Shown: piece after piece, positions 18,177-26,777 of the stretch
How the letters are laid out: each line of letters begins with the position of its first letter
Position numbering within the stretch: the first letter of the stretch is position 1
Source: Eubacteriales bacterium
Lineage (GTDB): Bacteria; Bacillota; Clostridia; Oscillospirales; Acutalibacteraceae
Length of the DNA: 64,000 nucleotides
Assembly (NCBI GenBank): GCA_030533225.1
Contig: JAUNJO010000002.1
Coordinates: 42,174 to 106,173, forward strand
Direction: 5' to 3'
Program-made: the position numbers and the translations under genes
The notes under the pieces: generated by a model
Databases searched by the model: none
Seen by the model: only the letters and a program-made list of their open reading frames with translations
What the model was told of the DNA's origin: nothing

Positions 18177-18742
18177 AAAAACTGAGCTTCAAAGGAATTT
18201 TCATTCCTGCAATTTCTCTCTTTTTAATCTGCCTGATTGCAACCCTCTTGCTTGCAGGCACAAATGAACTGACAAAAGAGCCTATCGCAAAGCAGGCTCA
18301 GGACAAGGCAAATGCTGCCATGAGCAGTGTTTGTCCCGAGGCTGTGAGCTTTGAGCAGTCCAAAGACGGACTTTTCTATAGCGGATTTGACAAAGACGGC
18401 AACTGCGTAGGTGTCGCAGTTCCCTCAAGCGCCAAAGGCTACGGTGGTGAGGTCAGCATCATGGTGGGATTTGACACCGAGGGCAATATCCTGGGTGTAG
18501 ACATCCTCTCACAGAGCGAAACTCCCGGTCTGGGCGCAAACTGCGTTAAGGATGATTTCAAGAATCAGTACGCGGAGAAAATTCCCGAAAGCGGTGCTTT
18601 TAATGTTGTTAAGGATGCCGGTAAAAAGGGCGAGGGAGACATCGTTGCAATTACAAGTGCAACAATCACCTCGAAAGCCGTGACAGAAGCTGTCAACGGG
18701 GCAATTGAGATTTACAGTACCGTGAAATGGGGTGAGCTTTGA
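18173..18742 (+). CDS. rnfG: Rnf complex subunit RnfG
   Basis: A 189-residue subunit with one N-terminal transmembrane helix (about 8-30) and an extracytoplasmic FMN-binding domain. QSETPGLGANCVKDDFKNQY and AITSATITSKAVTEAVN are the family signatures; the second holds the Thr that carries covalent FMN, here in a TSATIT context instead of the commoner (S/T)GAT. It passes electrons across the outer face of the complex. It overlaps rnfD by four bases and rnfE by one base, so translation is probably coupled. Confidence 0.96.
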   Translation: MKKLSFKGIFIPAISLFLICLIATLLLAGTNELTKEPIAKQAQDKANAAMSSVCPEAVSFEQSKDGLFYSGFDKDGNCVGVAVPSSAKGYGGEVSIMVGFDTEGNILGVDILSQSETPGLGANCVKDDFKNQYAEKIPESGAFNVVKDAGKKGEGDIVAITSATITSKAVTEAVNGAIEIYSTVKWGEL

Positions 18743-19479
18743 TGAGTGAAAAGAAAAAGTACAATTATCTTAAAGAACTCACAAAAGGTATTATTAAGGA
18801 AAACCCCGTTTTGTGCTTAGTTCTGGGCACTTGTCCTGCCTTGGCGGTTACCACTGCCGCCTCTAATGCAATCGGTATGGGCGTTGCCGCCACCTTGGTG
18901 CTCATTTGCTCCAACGCAGTTATAAGCGCTCTTCGAAAGGTAATTCCCGACAAGGTGCGTATTCCCGCCTACATCACCGTTATCGCCGCCTTTGTTACTA
19001 TTGTGCAGATGGTGGTTAAGGCTTTCGCTCCTGCCATTGACGAGAGCTTGGGAATTTACCTTCCTCTCATTGTTGTAAACTGTATTATTCTGGGACGCGC
19101 CGAAATGTACGCAAGCAAAAATCCTGTTTTGCCTTCTATCCTTGACGGTCTCGGTATGGGCATCGGCTTTACCGCGGCACTGCTGCTCATGGGCTCCATA
19201 AGAGAGATTCTCGGAAACGGCACATGGTTCGGCATGGATTTGCCCGGTTCAATCCAAATTTTAATTTTCGTTCTGCCTCCCGGCGGATTTTTCGTGTTCG
19301 GTATGCTCATTGCCCTTGCTTCAAAACTGTCGGGCAAGAAGCCTCCCAAGGCTGCAGGCTGCGGTAACTGTCCCTTAAACGGAAAATGCTCTGCGCAAAA
19401 GAGCCTCGGGGACAGCAAGTGTAAAGCCTGCGAAGAAATTGTGAGCGAAAGCTCCGGGAAAGGGGGCGAGGGTGCATGA
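18742..19479 (+). CDS. rnfE: Rnf complex subunit RnfE with Cys-rich C-terminal extension
   Basis: A 245-residue membrane subunit. NPVLCLVLGTCPALAVTT near residue 22 contains the two conserved Cys that help bind the intramembrane cluster shared with RnfA, and six hydrophobic segments follow to about residue 200. After the last helix there is an extra cytoplasmic tail of about 45 residues with five cysteines (GCGNCPLNGKC then KCKACEE), which is longer than the RnfE I am familiar with. The start ATG 18742 overlaps the rnfG stop. The stop overlaps the rnfA start by four bases. Confidence 0.95.
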   Translation: MSEKKKYNYLKELTKGIIKENPVLCLVLGTCPALAVTTAASNAIGMGVAATLVLICSNAVISALRKVIPDKVRIPAYITVIAAFVTIVQMVVKAFAPAIDESLGIYLPLIVVNCIILGRAEMYASKNPVLPSILDGLGMGIGFTAALLLMGSIREILGNGTWFGMDLPGSIQILIFVLPPGGFFVFGMLIALASKLSGKKPPKAAGCGNCPLNGKCSAQKSLGDSKCKACEEIVSESSGKGGEGA

Positions 19480-20078
19480 TTAAGACCTTGGTTGCCGTAT
19501 TCTTGGCGGCTATACTTACCGAAAACTATGTTCTCTGCAAGTTTTTAGGCATTTGCCCTTTCCTCGGCGTTTCCAAAAAGGTGAATACGGCTCTGGGTAT
19601 GTCGGCGGCAGTTACCTTCGTTATGGTTTTGGCGACAGCGGTTACCTATCCCATTTATATGTACCTTTTGGTGCCCGCCGATTTGGCTTATCTTGAGACT
19701 ATTGTGTTCATTTTGGTCATTGCAGGACTTGTTCAGCTTGTTGAGATTGTACTGAAAAAGTACATTCCCTCCCTCTACAATTCTTTGGGAATCTACCTGC
19801 CCCTCATTACCACCAACTGTGCTGTTTTGGGCGTTACTATGCTCGTTATCGAGAAAAGCGGTGCCGACTACGGCTATGTGCATGCTTTGGTAAATTCCTT
19901 CGGTGCCGGCATAGGATTTTTAGTTGCTATGGTTATGTTTGCAGGTGTCCGTCAGCGGCTTGAAAGCTGTGACATTCCCAAGTCCCTTAGGGGTTTGCCC
20001 ATAACCTTGGTTGCGGCCTCCCTTGTTTCCCTGAGCTTTTTGGGCTTCGGCGGACTTGTGGAAAATATGTTGGGTTAA
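19476..20078 (+). CDS. rnfA: Rnf complex subunit RnfA
   Basis: A 200-residue protein with six transmembrane segments. ENYVLCKFLGICPFLGVSKK near residue 15 carries the conserved cysteines of the RnfA/NqrE family, and SLGIYLPLITTNCAVLG near residue 105 is the second symmetric half-site. With RnfE it forms the core that binds a [2Fe-2S] cluster inside the membrane. It lies in overlapping frames with rnfE and 12 bp ahead of rnfB. Confidence 0.97.
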   Translation: MIKTLVAVFLAAILTENYVLCKFLGICPFLGVSKKVNTALGMSAAVTFVMVLATAVTYPIYMYLLVPADLAYLETIVFILVIAGLVQLVEIVLKKYIPSLYNSLGIYLPLITTNCAVLGVTMLVIEKSGADYGYVHALVNSFGAGIGFLVAMVMFAGVRQRLESCDIPKSLRGLPITLVAASLVSLSFLGFGGLVENMLG

Positions 20079-20090
20079 GGGGGTAGCAAT

Positions 20091-20894
20091 ATGGATTTCA
20101 GACTGATTTTAATTGCTGTCCTTGTGGTGTCCGGCGTTGGACTTATTATCGGCGTGGTTTTGGCTGTTGCTTCATCAATTATGGCAGTGCCTACAGATGA
20201 AAAGGTGGAGGCTTTGACCGAGGCGCTTCCCGGTGCAAACTGCGGTGCCTGCGGATACTCCGGCTGCAGCGGATACGCCAAAGCCCTTTCCGCCGGCGAA
20301 GCTCCCTTGGGTAAATGCTCCCCGGGCGGCGAGGAATGTGTGAAGGAGCTTTCCAAGATTTTGGGCGTTGAGGCTGTGTCTGTGGAGAAGAAAACGGCCC
20401 TTGTGCACTGTATGGGAAGCCTTGACAACACCACCGACAAAATGGTGTATCAGGGACTTGATTCCTGTAAAGCCGCTATGAAGCTTCACGGAGGTGTGAG
20501 CTCCTGCAGCTTCGGTTGTCTCGGACTTGGGGACTGCATGAAGGTTTGTCCCTACGGCGCAATTTCCGTCTGCAACAGCATTGCACACATTGACCCTGAG
20601 CTGTGCCGGGGATGTTCCATGTGCGTAAGCGCCTGCCCCAAGCACCTCATAAGCTTTGTGCCCCTCAAGGATTTGGCGGTTGTAAGGTGCTCGAATTGTC
20701 AGAAGGGCGCAGAGGCAAACAAGGTTTGCAAAAGTGCTTGTATCGGCTGTAAAAAGTGCGAAAAGGTCTGTGAATCGGGGGCGGTCAAGGTAGAGAACTT
20801 CTTGGCATCTGTGGATTCCTCCAAGTGCACAGGCTGTATGAAGTGCGTAGACGCTTGCCCCAAGGGTGCCATAACGGCCTTTTCGGTAAAATAA
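20091..20894 (+). CDS. rnfB: Rnf complex subunit RnfB (ferredoxin-interacting)
   Basis: A 267-residue subunit with an N-terminal membrane helix (5-28). The 4Fe-4S domain ANCGACGYSGCSGY follows near residue 45. Further cluster motifs are CFxCLGLGDCMKVCP-like at about 142, CRGCSMCVSACP at about 165, CIGCKKCEKVC at about 213 and CTGCMKCVDACP at about 245. It takes electrons from reduced ferredoxin and feeds the complex. As the last gene of the operon it is followed by a strong terminator. Ferredoxin reduced by IorAB elsewhere in this window could feed it. Confidence 0.97.
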   Translation: MDFRLILIAVLVVSGVGLIIGVVLAVASSIMAVPTDEKVEALTEALPGANCGACGYSGCSGYAKALSAGEAPLGKCSPGGEECVKELSKILGVEAVSVEKKTALVHCMGSLDNTTDKMVYQGLDSCKAAMKLHGGVSSCSFGCLGLGDCMKVCPYGAISVCNSIAHIDPELCRGCSMCVSACPKHLISFVPLKDLAVVRCSNCQKGAEANKVCKSACIGCKKCEKVCESGAVKVENFLASVDSSKCTGCMKCVDACPKGAITAFSVK

Positions 20895-20940
20895 ATGTTA
20901 ACCTTCGGCGGACTTTGTCCCCAAATGAGCGTTTTCGGGT

Positions 20941-20967
20941 CTCCCTCCTCGGAGGGAGGCTTTTTTT
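20941..20967 (+). terminator. Terminator of the rnf operon
   Basis: CTCCCTC (20941-20947), a four-base loop and GAGGGAG (20952-20958) followed by seven T. Confidence 0.92.
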
Positions 20968-21051
20968 GTCCCGAGTACAGTCTGTTTTTATCCAAAACGC
21001 ATACCGAAACTGAAAATTTCGTGAAAATCCGCTAAATATTTCCGAAAAAGC

Positions 21052-21080
21052 GATACAAGATGAAGATTTTGATGTATAAT
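21052..21080 (+). promoter_or_regulatory. Possible promoter of the Gld-type ABC operon
   Basis: A consensus TATAAT (21075-21080) has GATACA (21052-21057) 17 bp upstream. A short inverted repeat (TGTGTCC / GGACACA, about 21118-21134) follows in the leader. Confidence 0.4.
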
Positions 21081-21174
21081 GCTTTTATTAGTTTTATATT
21101 TATGTTAAACTGGGGAGTGTGTCCCCCGGACACAGTCTTTAATATCGAAAAAACTTCCAAAAGGAGTGAAAAAT

Positions 21175-22149
21175 ATGGTAGAGGTTAAAAACCTTACTAA
21201 AGCTTACGGCGATGTAAAAGCCCTAAAGGGAATAAGCTTCTCTGCCCATGAGGGCGAGATCCTCGGTTTCCTGGGCCCCAACGGTGCCGGCAAAACCACC
21301 ACAATGAACATCATTACAGGGTATCTTTCCGCCACATCGGGCACAGTCACTATTGACGGCTTCGACATCCTCGACAATCCCAAAGAGGCCCGTTCCCGAA
21401 TCGGCTATCTCCCCGAGCTTCCTCCCCTGTACCTTGACATGACGGTGGAGAAGTACCTGCGTTTTATCTACGAGCTTAAGAAGGTGAAGCTTTCCCGTGA
21501 CGAGCACCTTCGGGAGATTATGGAGCTTGTGAAGATTTTTGACATCAAGGACAGAATTATCCGAAATCTGTCAAAAGGTTACCGCCAGCGTGTGGGCTTT
21601 GCAGGAGCTTTGGTGGGAAATCCTCCGGTGCTTATCCTCGATGAGCCTACGGTCGGTCTTGACCCCCGACAGATTATCGAAATGAGAAGTCTCATTCGCT
21701 CATTGGGTAAAAAGCACACGGTGATTTTCTCCTCTCATGTGCTTTCCGAGGTTTCTGCGATTTGTGACAGGGTTGTGGTTATCTCCAACGGAGAAATCAC
21801 CGCCGATTCAAATGTAACCGAACTTTCAAGCATCACCGAGGATGTGAACCGTCTGTCTCTGACAGTTGAGGGCACAGCTTCTGTTATTACGGATGCTTTG
21901 GCTGCTGTTGACGGCGTGGTAAAGGTTCGCCGTGAGGCAGCAGCGGGCGAAAATGCACATAGATTTACCGTTGAATACAGGAAGGACAGGGATGTGCGCC
22001 GAGGCGTGTTCCGTGCTATGGCAAAGGGCGACTTCCCCATACTTGAGATGAAGGACGCAGGAAAGACCCTTGAGGAAAGCTTCCTGTTCCTTACCGACTC
22101 CACAAAAGTGGAGAGAACAAAGAAAACACGAAAGGGAGGTAAAGACTGA
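21175..22149 (+). CDS. ABC transporter ATP-binding protein (GldA-like)
   Basis: A 324-residue ABC ATPase. Walker A is GPNGAGKTTT near residue 38, the signature is NLSKGYRQRVG near residue 133, and Walker B is VLILDEPTVGLDP near residue 153, followed by a switch His in IFSSHVL. A C-terminal extension of about 100 residues follows, as in GldA/CcmA-type exporters. The start is ATG 21175 with AAGGAG eight bases upstream. It is the first of four tightly linked genes that together form a Gld-type exporter module; the substrate is unknown. Confidence 0.92.
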   Translation: MVEVKNLTKAYGDVKALKGISFSAHEGEILGFLGPNGAGKTTTMNIITGYLSATSGTVTIDGFDILDNPKEARSRIGYLPELPPLYLDMTVEKYLRFIYELKKVKLSRDEHLREIMELVKIFDIKDRIIRNLSKGYRQRVGFAGALVGNPPVLILDEPTVGLDPRQIIEMRSLIRSLGKKHTVIFSSHVLSEVSAICDRVVVISNGEITADSNVTELSSITEDVNRLSLTVEGTASVITDALAAVDGVVKVRREAAAGENAHRFTVEYRKDRDVRRGVFRAMAKGDFPILEMKDAGKTLEESFLFLTDSTKVERTKKTRKGGKD

Positions 22150-22889
22150 TGAAAGCAATTTTTAAGCGTGAGCTTGCCTCTTACTTTAACTCCCCTCTGG
22201 GATATGTAATCTTGGCGATTTTCGCTTTTCTGTCGGGACTTTTTACCCTGCTTTATTACTACAGCACAGGCTACAGCTACTCCATAGCCGACGCCATTGC
22301 TCCCATGCTCTACTTTGCGCTTTTCATTATTCCCCCCATCACCATGAGGTCCTTTACCGAGGAGAAGCGTCAGCACACCGACCAGGCACTTCTCACGGCC
22401 CCCGTAAACATTATGGACATCGTTTTGGGCAAGTACTTAAGCGCTCTTGTTGTGTACCTGGCATGTACCCTTTTCTATGTGGTATATGCGCTCTTTACCG
22501 CTGTAATCATTCCCAATGCCGCTATCGAGTGGGGCGTGCTCTTTACCTGCCTTTTGGGAATAATCTTCCTGGGTGCGGCTATGCTTGCGGTAAATATCTT
22601 CTACTCCTCCCTTACCGCCTCTCAGATTTTGGCAGTGGTCATCGGAATGGGTACGGGACTTTTCGTTATTCTCTATGACACTTTAGTGTATGCTTTGGAG
22701 AGTGCAATAAACTCTATTTTCTCTTCCGATTACAGCGCTGCCTTGCTTCCCGAACTTTCTATCACAGGTCACTACACAAACTTCATAAGCGGCGTATTAA
22801 ATCCTGCCGACATTGTATTTTTCCTAAGCTTTGTGGCACTTTTCCTGTTCTTCACAGGCAGAGTTCTTGACCGCAAGCGTTGGGCGTAA
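22149..22889 (+). CDS. ABC-2 type permease (GldF-like)
   Basis: A 246-residue membrane protein with six hydrophobic segments, starting MKAIFKRELASYFNSPLGYVIL, the typical opening of this permease family. PPITMRSFTEEKRQHTDQALLTAP near residue 58 is the conserved cytoplasmic coupling region (visible as MRSFTEEKRQ and TDQALLTAP). Its start overlaps the ATPase stop by one base. With the ATPase it would form a membrane exporter or a mechanical device as in the Bacteroidetes Gld system; nothing here indicates gliding. Confidence 0.9.
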   Translation: MKAIFKRELASYFNSPLGYVILAIFAFLSGLFTLLYYYSTGYSYSIADAIAPMLYFALFIIPPITMRSFTEEKRQHTDQALLTAPVNIMDIVLGKYLSALVVYLACTLFYVVYALFTAVIIPNAAIEWGVLFTCLLGIIFLGAAMLAVNIFYSSLTASQILAVVIGMGTGLFVILYDTLVYALESAINSIFSSDYSAALLPELSITGHYTNFISGVLNPADIVFFLSFVALFLFFTGRVLDRKRWA

Positions 22890-22903
22890 AGGAGGGGATT
22901 TTG

Positions 22904-24460
22904 ATGTCAAAAGATAACATAAAAGAAAATGCAGAACTTGAGGCCGGGACCTCAAAGGCAGAAAGAAAGCCCCAAAGCACTGCTTCACGCAAAGCTTTTT
23001 CGGCGGTTTTTATCGTAATTTTTATCCTGCTTTTTGTGGGAATTAATCTGCTTTCGATTTTCCTTGTGGACCGCTTCCCCGGACTTTCCCTTGACCTCAC
23101 TTCAGACGGTGCATATACAATTCAGGACACAACCCGTGAGTATCTGGACTATGTTGAGGACGATATCGCCGTTAAGGTTCTGATTTCCGAGGAGGAAGTC
23201 CTCGGCATGGACACAAACTTCGGATATCAGGTTAACCAGCTTCTCCACGATTTCGACGGGTACAAAAACATCTCTCTTGAATACATGGATGTGGAGCTTA
23301 CCTCCGTCACAACTCTTCAGAGCCTGTACCCCGGTATTGACTGGCAGGGACTTTCCGCTATGCTCCTCATTGAAAACGAGACAAACGGCAAGTATGAGGC
23401 GGTTCTTACTACGGATGTTTATTCCTTTTCCATGGACCCCTACACAGGTGATGAATACATAAGCGCTCAGAATCTCGAGAAGTGTGTGCTCTCTGCAATT
23501 CAGCGTACAACCTCGGAGAAAATCGTAAAAATCGCAATGAGTGTGGGCAACGGCGAGTTTGTTGCCGAGAATTCACAGTATTACTCAAGCTTTATGGGTT
23601 TTGCAAAGACCTTGGGCTACAATGCCTACGATGTTGAAAATGTCAATCTCTTGACTGCGGCTCCTCCCGAGGATGCGGATATCCTCATGATGATTGCTCC
23701 CGCCTACGACCTTACCGACAATGCCGTAAAGGCAGTTAGCGAATGGCTCCAAAACGGCGGAGAAATGGGAAAGACGCTTTTCTATGTACCCTTCTACAGC
23801 GGTCAGGAAACCCCCAACATCGACCTGCTTTTAGAGCAGTGGGGACTCAGCGTTATTGACGGCTACATCACCGAAGGTGACGAGACAAAAATGATTGAGG
23901 GAAGTTCCGCATTCCTTGTGGATTATGCAAACGATACCTTCACCGAGGGACTTAAGGATACTTCTATAAGTGTAGTTATGGGCGCTGACTGTATGCCCGT
24001 TGAAATTACCGACACCGATATGGCGTCTTCGCTTCTTGTATCCTCCGATAAGTCACGGGTTACCCTTATTCCCTCAACCTATGACGAAACCACCACCATT
24101 GATGACTATGAAACCATGCCTTCCCGCGAGGGCGGATTTAATGCCGCCGCAATTTCCACCAAAAACGGTGACGCAGACACCTCTTCAAGCGTTGTGGTTT
24201 GGGGTTCTGCCGCAGGAATTATGGACAGCACTCTTAAGATGCCCAACTACAACAACCAGAGCTACCTTGTCAACCTCCTGAACACTCTCTGTGACAATCA
24301 GCTTGAGGGTATTATAATAGACGGCGTGGTTATGAACGGCTCAATTATGACCGTTACCGATGCCCACAAGGCAATTTTCAGAATTCTCTTTGTGATTGTT
24401 GTGCCTATTGCTTTGACTGTGGTTGGAATTGTTGTTTTTGTAAGAAGGAGAAACCGCTGA
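22904..24460 (+). CDS. GldG-like extracytoplasmic ABC-associated protein
   Basis: A 518-residue protein. A charged N-terminus of about 30 residues precedes a transmembrane helix (38-60). The large exterior domain carries LDLTSDGAYTIQDTTREYLDYVEDDIAVKVL, seen as LDLTSDGAYT and IAVKVLISEE, the opening of the GldG/ABC-type uncharacterized family. A second helix (about 492-514) ends with VRRRNR. The start ATG 22904 follows AAGGAGGGG. It sits between the permease and the DUF4340 gene and probably forms an exterior ring or sensor for the exporter. Confidence 0.85.
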   Translation: MSKDNIKENAELEAGTSKAERKPQSTASRKAFSAVFIVIFILLFVGINLLSIFLVDRFPGLSLDLTSDGAYTIQDTTREYLDYVEDDIAVKVLISEEEVLGMDTNFGYQVNQLLHDFDGYKNISLEYMDVELTSVTTLQSLYPGIDWQGLSAMLLIENETNGKYEAVLTTDVYSFSMDPYTGDEYISAQNLEKCVLSAIQRTTSEKIVKIAMSVGNGEFVAENSQYYSSFMGFAKTLGYNAYDVENVNLLTAAPPEDADILMMIAPAYDLTDNAVKAVSEWLQNGGEMGKTLFYVPFYSGQETPNIDLLLEQWGLSVIDGYITEGDETKMIEGSSAFLVDYANDTFTEGLKDTSISVVMGADCMPVEITDTDMASSLLVSSDKSRVTLIPSTYDETTTIDDYETMPSREGGFNAAAISTKNGDADTSSSVVVWGSAAGIMDSTLKMPNYNNQSYLVNLLNTLCDNQLEGIIIDGVVMNGSIMTVTDAHKAIFRILFVIVVPIALTVVGIVVFVRRRNR

Positions 24461-26067
24461 TGAATAAGAAGATGCTCAGAAATATAATCATTTCGGCTGT
24501 GGCCTTAGTTGTTTTGGCGGGAGTGATTTTAGGTGTTATTTTCATTCCCTCCTGCGGTGAGGAAAAGGGTGTCGGTGAGATTGACTACGGTGTCGCCATG
24601 AGAACAGGCGTCACTCAGGACGGTCTCCACTATGCGGAGATTCTCACCAACGATAAGGGCGAGATTGAGAACAACTCCTACGGTACCCTTATTGATAAAA
24701 TCCCCTCCGAGATTTCAAAGATAAGCATGGAAACTCAAAAGGGCAACTATACATTTCTGCTTACAACTCCCACAAATCCCGACGGAAGCACCGAGGCTAC
24801 GATTTACACTCTTGAGGGCTTTGAGGATTTAACCACTCAAGGTACAAACCAGGCACTCCTTGCAGGCGCTGTGTGCAACATTGATTTTTCAAAGGTTGCC
24901 GACCTTAAAGGTGAGAAATCCTCGGAGTTTGGCTTCGATAACCCCAGAGCGAAGGCGACTGTCACCTACACCGACGGTACATATTCCATTGTAACCCTGG
25001 GGGACACTGCTGCCGGCGGGGAATCCTGTTATATCAAATTCGGTGAGGACGACACAATCTACATTGTGCCCTTTGAGAATATGGAGCCCATGCTCTTTGA
25101 CATTACCGACATGATGAGCACCTCCATTAACTCCGACGCCACATCGGTTGCCGATGACTGCTTCGACAAAATCCGCCTTGGCGGTACTCACCTTGAGGAC
25201 GAGGTTGTGATTGAGAAGAACACCGACAAGGCGCTGAGCTGTTACTATGTTATGTCCTCTCACGGCAATATGCCGGTGAGCAACACCGTGGGCGCGAACA
25301 TTGTAGGCACAATAAAGTCCCTAAATGCCGAGGAGGTTCTCTGCGTCAATCCCGACAGCAAACAGCTGGGGGAATACGGCCTGAGCAACCCTTACGCAAC
25401 GGTTAAAACCAAATACACCTACAGCGAGAATGAATATGACGAAAACGGCACTCAGGTGGGAAGTGAGAAAAAGACCTTGGCGGTCTCACTCATAGCTTCA
25501 AAGCCCACACAGGACGGCTATGTCAATCTTATGGAGGAAAACGGTAAGCTTGTCTATAAGATTTCCGCCGACAGGGTTGCATGGGTAGAGGCGGGTATGA
25601 GTGAGCTTAGAAACGAGTATGTTTTCGCTCCCGCTTACTCGGCGCTTTCAAAGGTCACAATGACCGCAGAGGGCAAAACCTACAGCTTTGTCATGGGTAC
25701 CGAGCAGGTTAAGGTCAGCGACGGTGAAGGCTCTGCAACCGAAACCACTCAGGTGACAGTTACTCTCGACGGCAAAAAGCTCTCGGAGCCTAACTTCTAC
25801 ACTCTTGCCCAGGACCTTTCAATGCTTACCGTAAAGGGTGAGGACAACACCACAAAGACAAATGGGGATTTGCTCAAGGTGACCTATGAGTACAACACAG
25901 GCAGAAGCGCCGACACAGTGGTCATCAAAGGGGTTTCCTCCCAGAAAGCCATTGCTCAGCTAAACGGCGAGAGAGCCGGATATGTGTACATGGAGCAGAT
26001 TGAGAAGCTCATAGAGAATGTTCACAAAGTCGCAAAGGGTGTCGAAATCACCACTGTTCTCGGGTAA
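24460..26067 (+). CDS. DUF4340 domain protein, membrane-anchored
   Basis: A 535-residue protein with one N-terminal transmembrane segment (about 8-29, ending IFIPSCGEEKG) and a long exterior region containing repeated DUF4340-type units. Examples are FGFDNPRAKATVTYTDG followed by LGDTAAGG, and later YGLSNPYATVKTKY. The family is found almost exclusively with GldG-type ABC modules. Its ATG overlaps the stop of the GldG-like gene (TGATGA), so the four genes are one operon. The CG that follows IPS is not in a clean lipobox context, so lipidation is uncertain. Confidence 0.82.
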   Translation: MNKKMLRNIIISAVALVVLAGVILGVIFIPSCGEEKGVGEIDYGVAMRTGVTQDGLHYAEILTNDKGEIENNSYGTLIDKIPSEISKISMETQKGNYTFLLTTPTNPDGSTEATIYTLEGFEDLTTQGTNQALLAGAVCNIDFSKVADLKGEKSSEFGFDNPRAKATVTYTDGTYSIVTLGDTAAGGESCYIKFGEDDTIYIVPFENMEPMLFDITDMMSTSINSDATSVADDCFDKIRLGGTHLEDEVVIEKNTDKALSCYYVMSSHGNMPVSNTVGANIVGTIKSLNAEEVLCVNPDSKQLGEYGLSNPYATVKTKYTYSENEYDENGTQVGSEKKTLAVSLIASKPTQDGYVNLMEENGKLVYKISADRVAWVEAGMSELRNEYVFAPAYSALSKVTMTAEGKTYSFVMGTEQVKVSDGEGSATETTQVTVTLDGKKLSEPNFYTLAQDLSMLTVKGEDNTTKTNGDLLKVTYEYNTGRSADTVVIKGVSSQKAIAQLNGERAGYVYMEQIEKLIENVHKVAKGVEITTVLG

Positions 26068-26132
26068 AATCATCATAGGGACGCTCAAAAATCCCTCACA
26101 ATTAGTGAAAATCCCGATTTTGCCGTAATGCC

Positions 26133-26160
26133 TTGATTTTTCCGTATAATATGGTATAAT
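26133..26160 (+). promoter_or_regulatory. Promoter of the rimP-nusA-infB operon
   Basis: TTGATT (26133-26138), 16 bp and a perfect TATAAT (26155-26160) lie about 80 bp before rimP. Confidence 0.7.
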
Positions 26161-26188
26161 ATATTACAGTTGAATATTGTATTAAGTA

Positions 26189-26215
26189 AGGAGTAGGTCG
26201 TGAGCACCTGCTCCT
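26189..26215 (+). promoter_or_regulatory. rimP leader hairpin
   Basis: AGGAGTAGGT (26189-26198) and ACCTGCTCCT (26206-26215) form a 10-bp stem with one G-U pair and a 7-base loop in the 5' leader. Similar hairpins precede rimP (ylxS) in other Firmicutes. The stem ends 10 bases before the rimP ribosome binding site. Confidence 0.6.
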
Positions 26216-26239
26216 CGCTTTATGTTTGGAGGTGTTTTG

Positions 26240-26719
26240 ATGAAAGAAAGCAAAGGCGGATTTGTGAGTGAGTCCGTTTGGAAGGTAGCCGAGCCCATTG
26301 CGGAGGATTTAGGTCTGACTGTTTGGGATGTCCGCTATCTCAAAGAGGGCGCGTCGTGGTATCTGAGAGTTTTCATCGACAAGGAAGGCGGTGTTGACAT
26401 CAACGACTGCGAGGCAATGTCGAGAGCTTTGGATGAGCCTCTTGATAGGCTTGACCCCACAAACGATGCGTATATCCTGGAGGTAAGCTCTCCCGGTCTT
26501 GAACGGGAGCTTATAAGACCGGAGCACTTCGACAGGTTCATCGGTGCCGACATTATGGTGCACCTCATTCGTCCCATGGAGGTTTTGGGCCGGGATTTTA
26601 AGGGTGTGCTCACGGCTCACGACAGGGACACCGTCACCGTCACCGATCACAGCGGAGAAAATCAGGTGACTGTAAACAAAAAAGACGCTGCTTGGATAAA
26701 GCTTGACGATTTCGATTAA
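26240..26719 (+). CDS. rimP: Ribosome maturation factor RimP
   Basis: A 159-residue RimP. The N-terminal domain contains LTVWDVRYLKEGASWYLRVFIDKEGGVDINDCEAMSRAL, visible as WYLRVFIDKEGG and DCEAMSRALDEPLD, then the signature YILEVSSPGLERELI near residue 80. The C-terminal SH3-like domain follows. It assists late 30S maturation. ATG 26240 is chosen because GGAGGTG lies directly upstream. It opens the conserved rimP-nusA-ylxRQ-infB-rbfA operon. Confidence 0.95.
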   Translation: MKESKGGFVSESVWKVAEPIAEDLGLTVWDVRYLKEGASWYLRVFIDKEGGVDINDCEAMSRALDEPLDRLDPTNDAYILEVSSPGLERELIRPEHFDRFIGADIMVHLIRPMEVLGRDFKGVLTAHDRDTVTVTDHSGENQVTVNKKDAAWIKLDDFD

Positions 26720-26777
26720 TTTTTTTCATTTAGTTATCAATTAATTTTACATATTCAGGAAAGGAATGGTTATTAAA

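Noticed and set aside
21113-21140. Terminator or riboswitch upstream of the ABC ATPase
   Set aside because: The inverted repeat TGTGTCC/GGACACA is short, lacks a T tract and matches no class I know.
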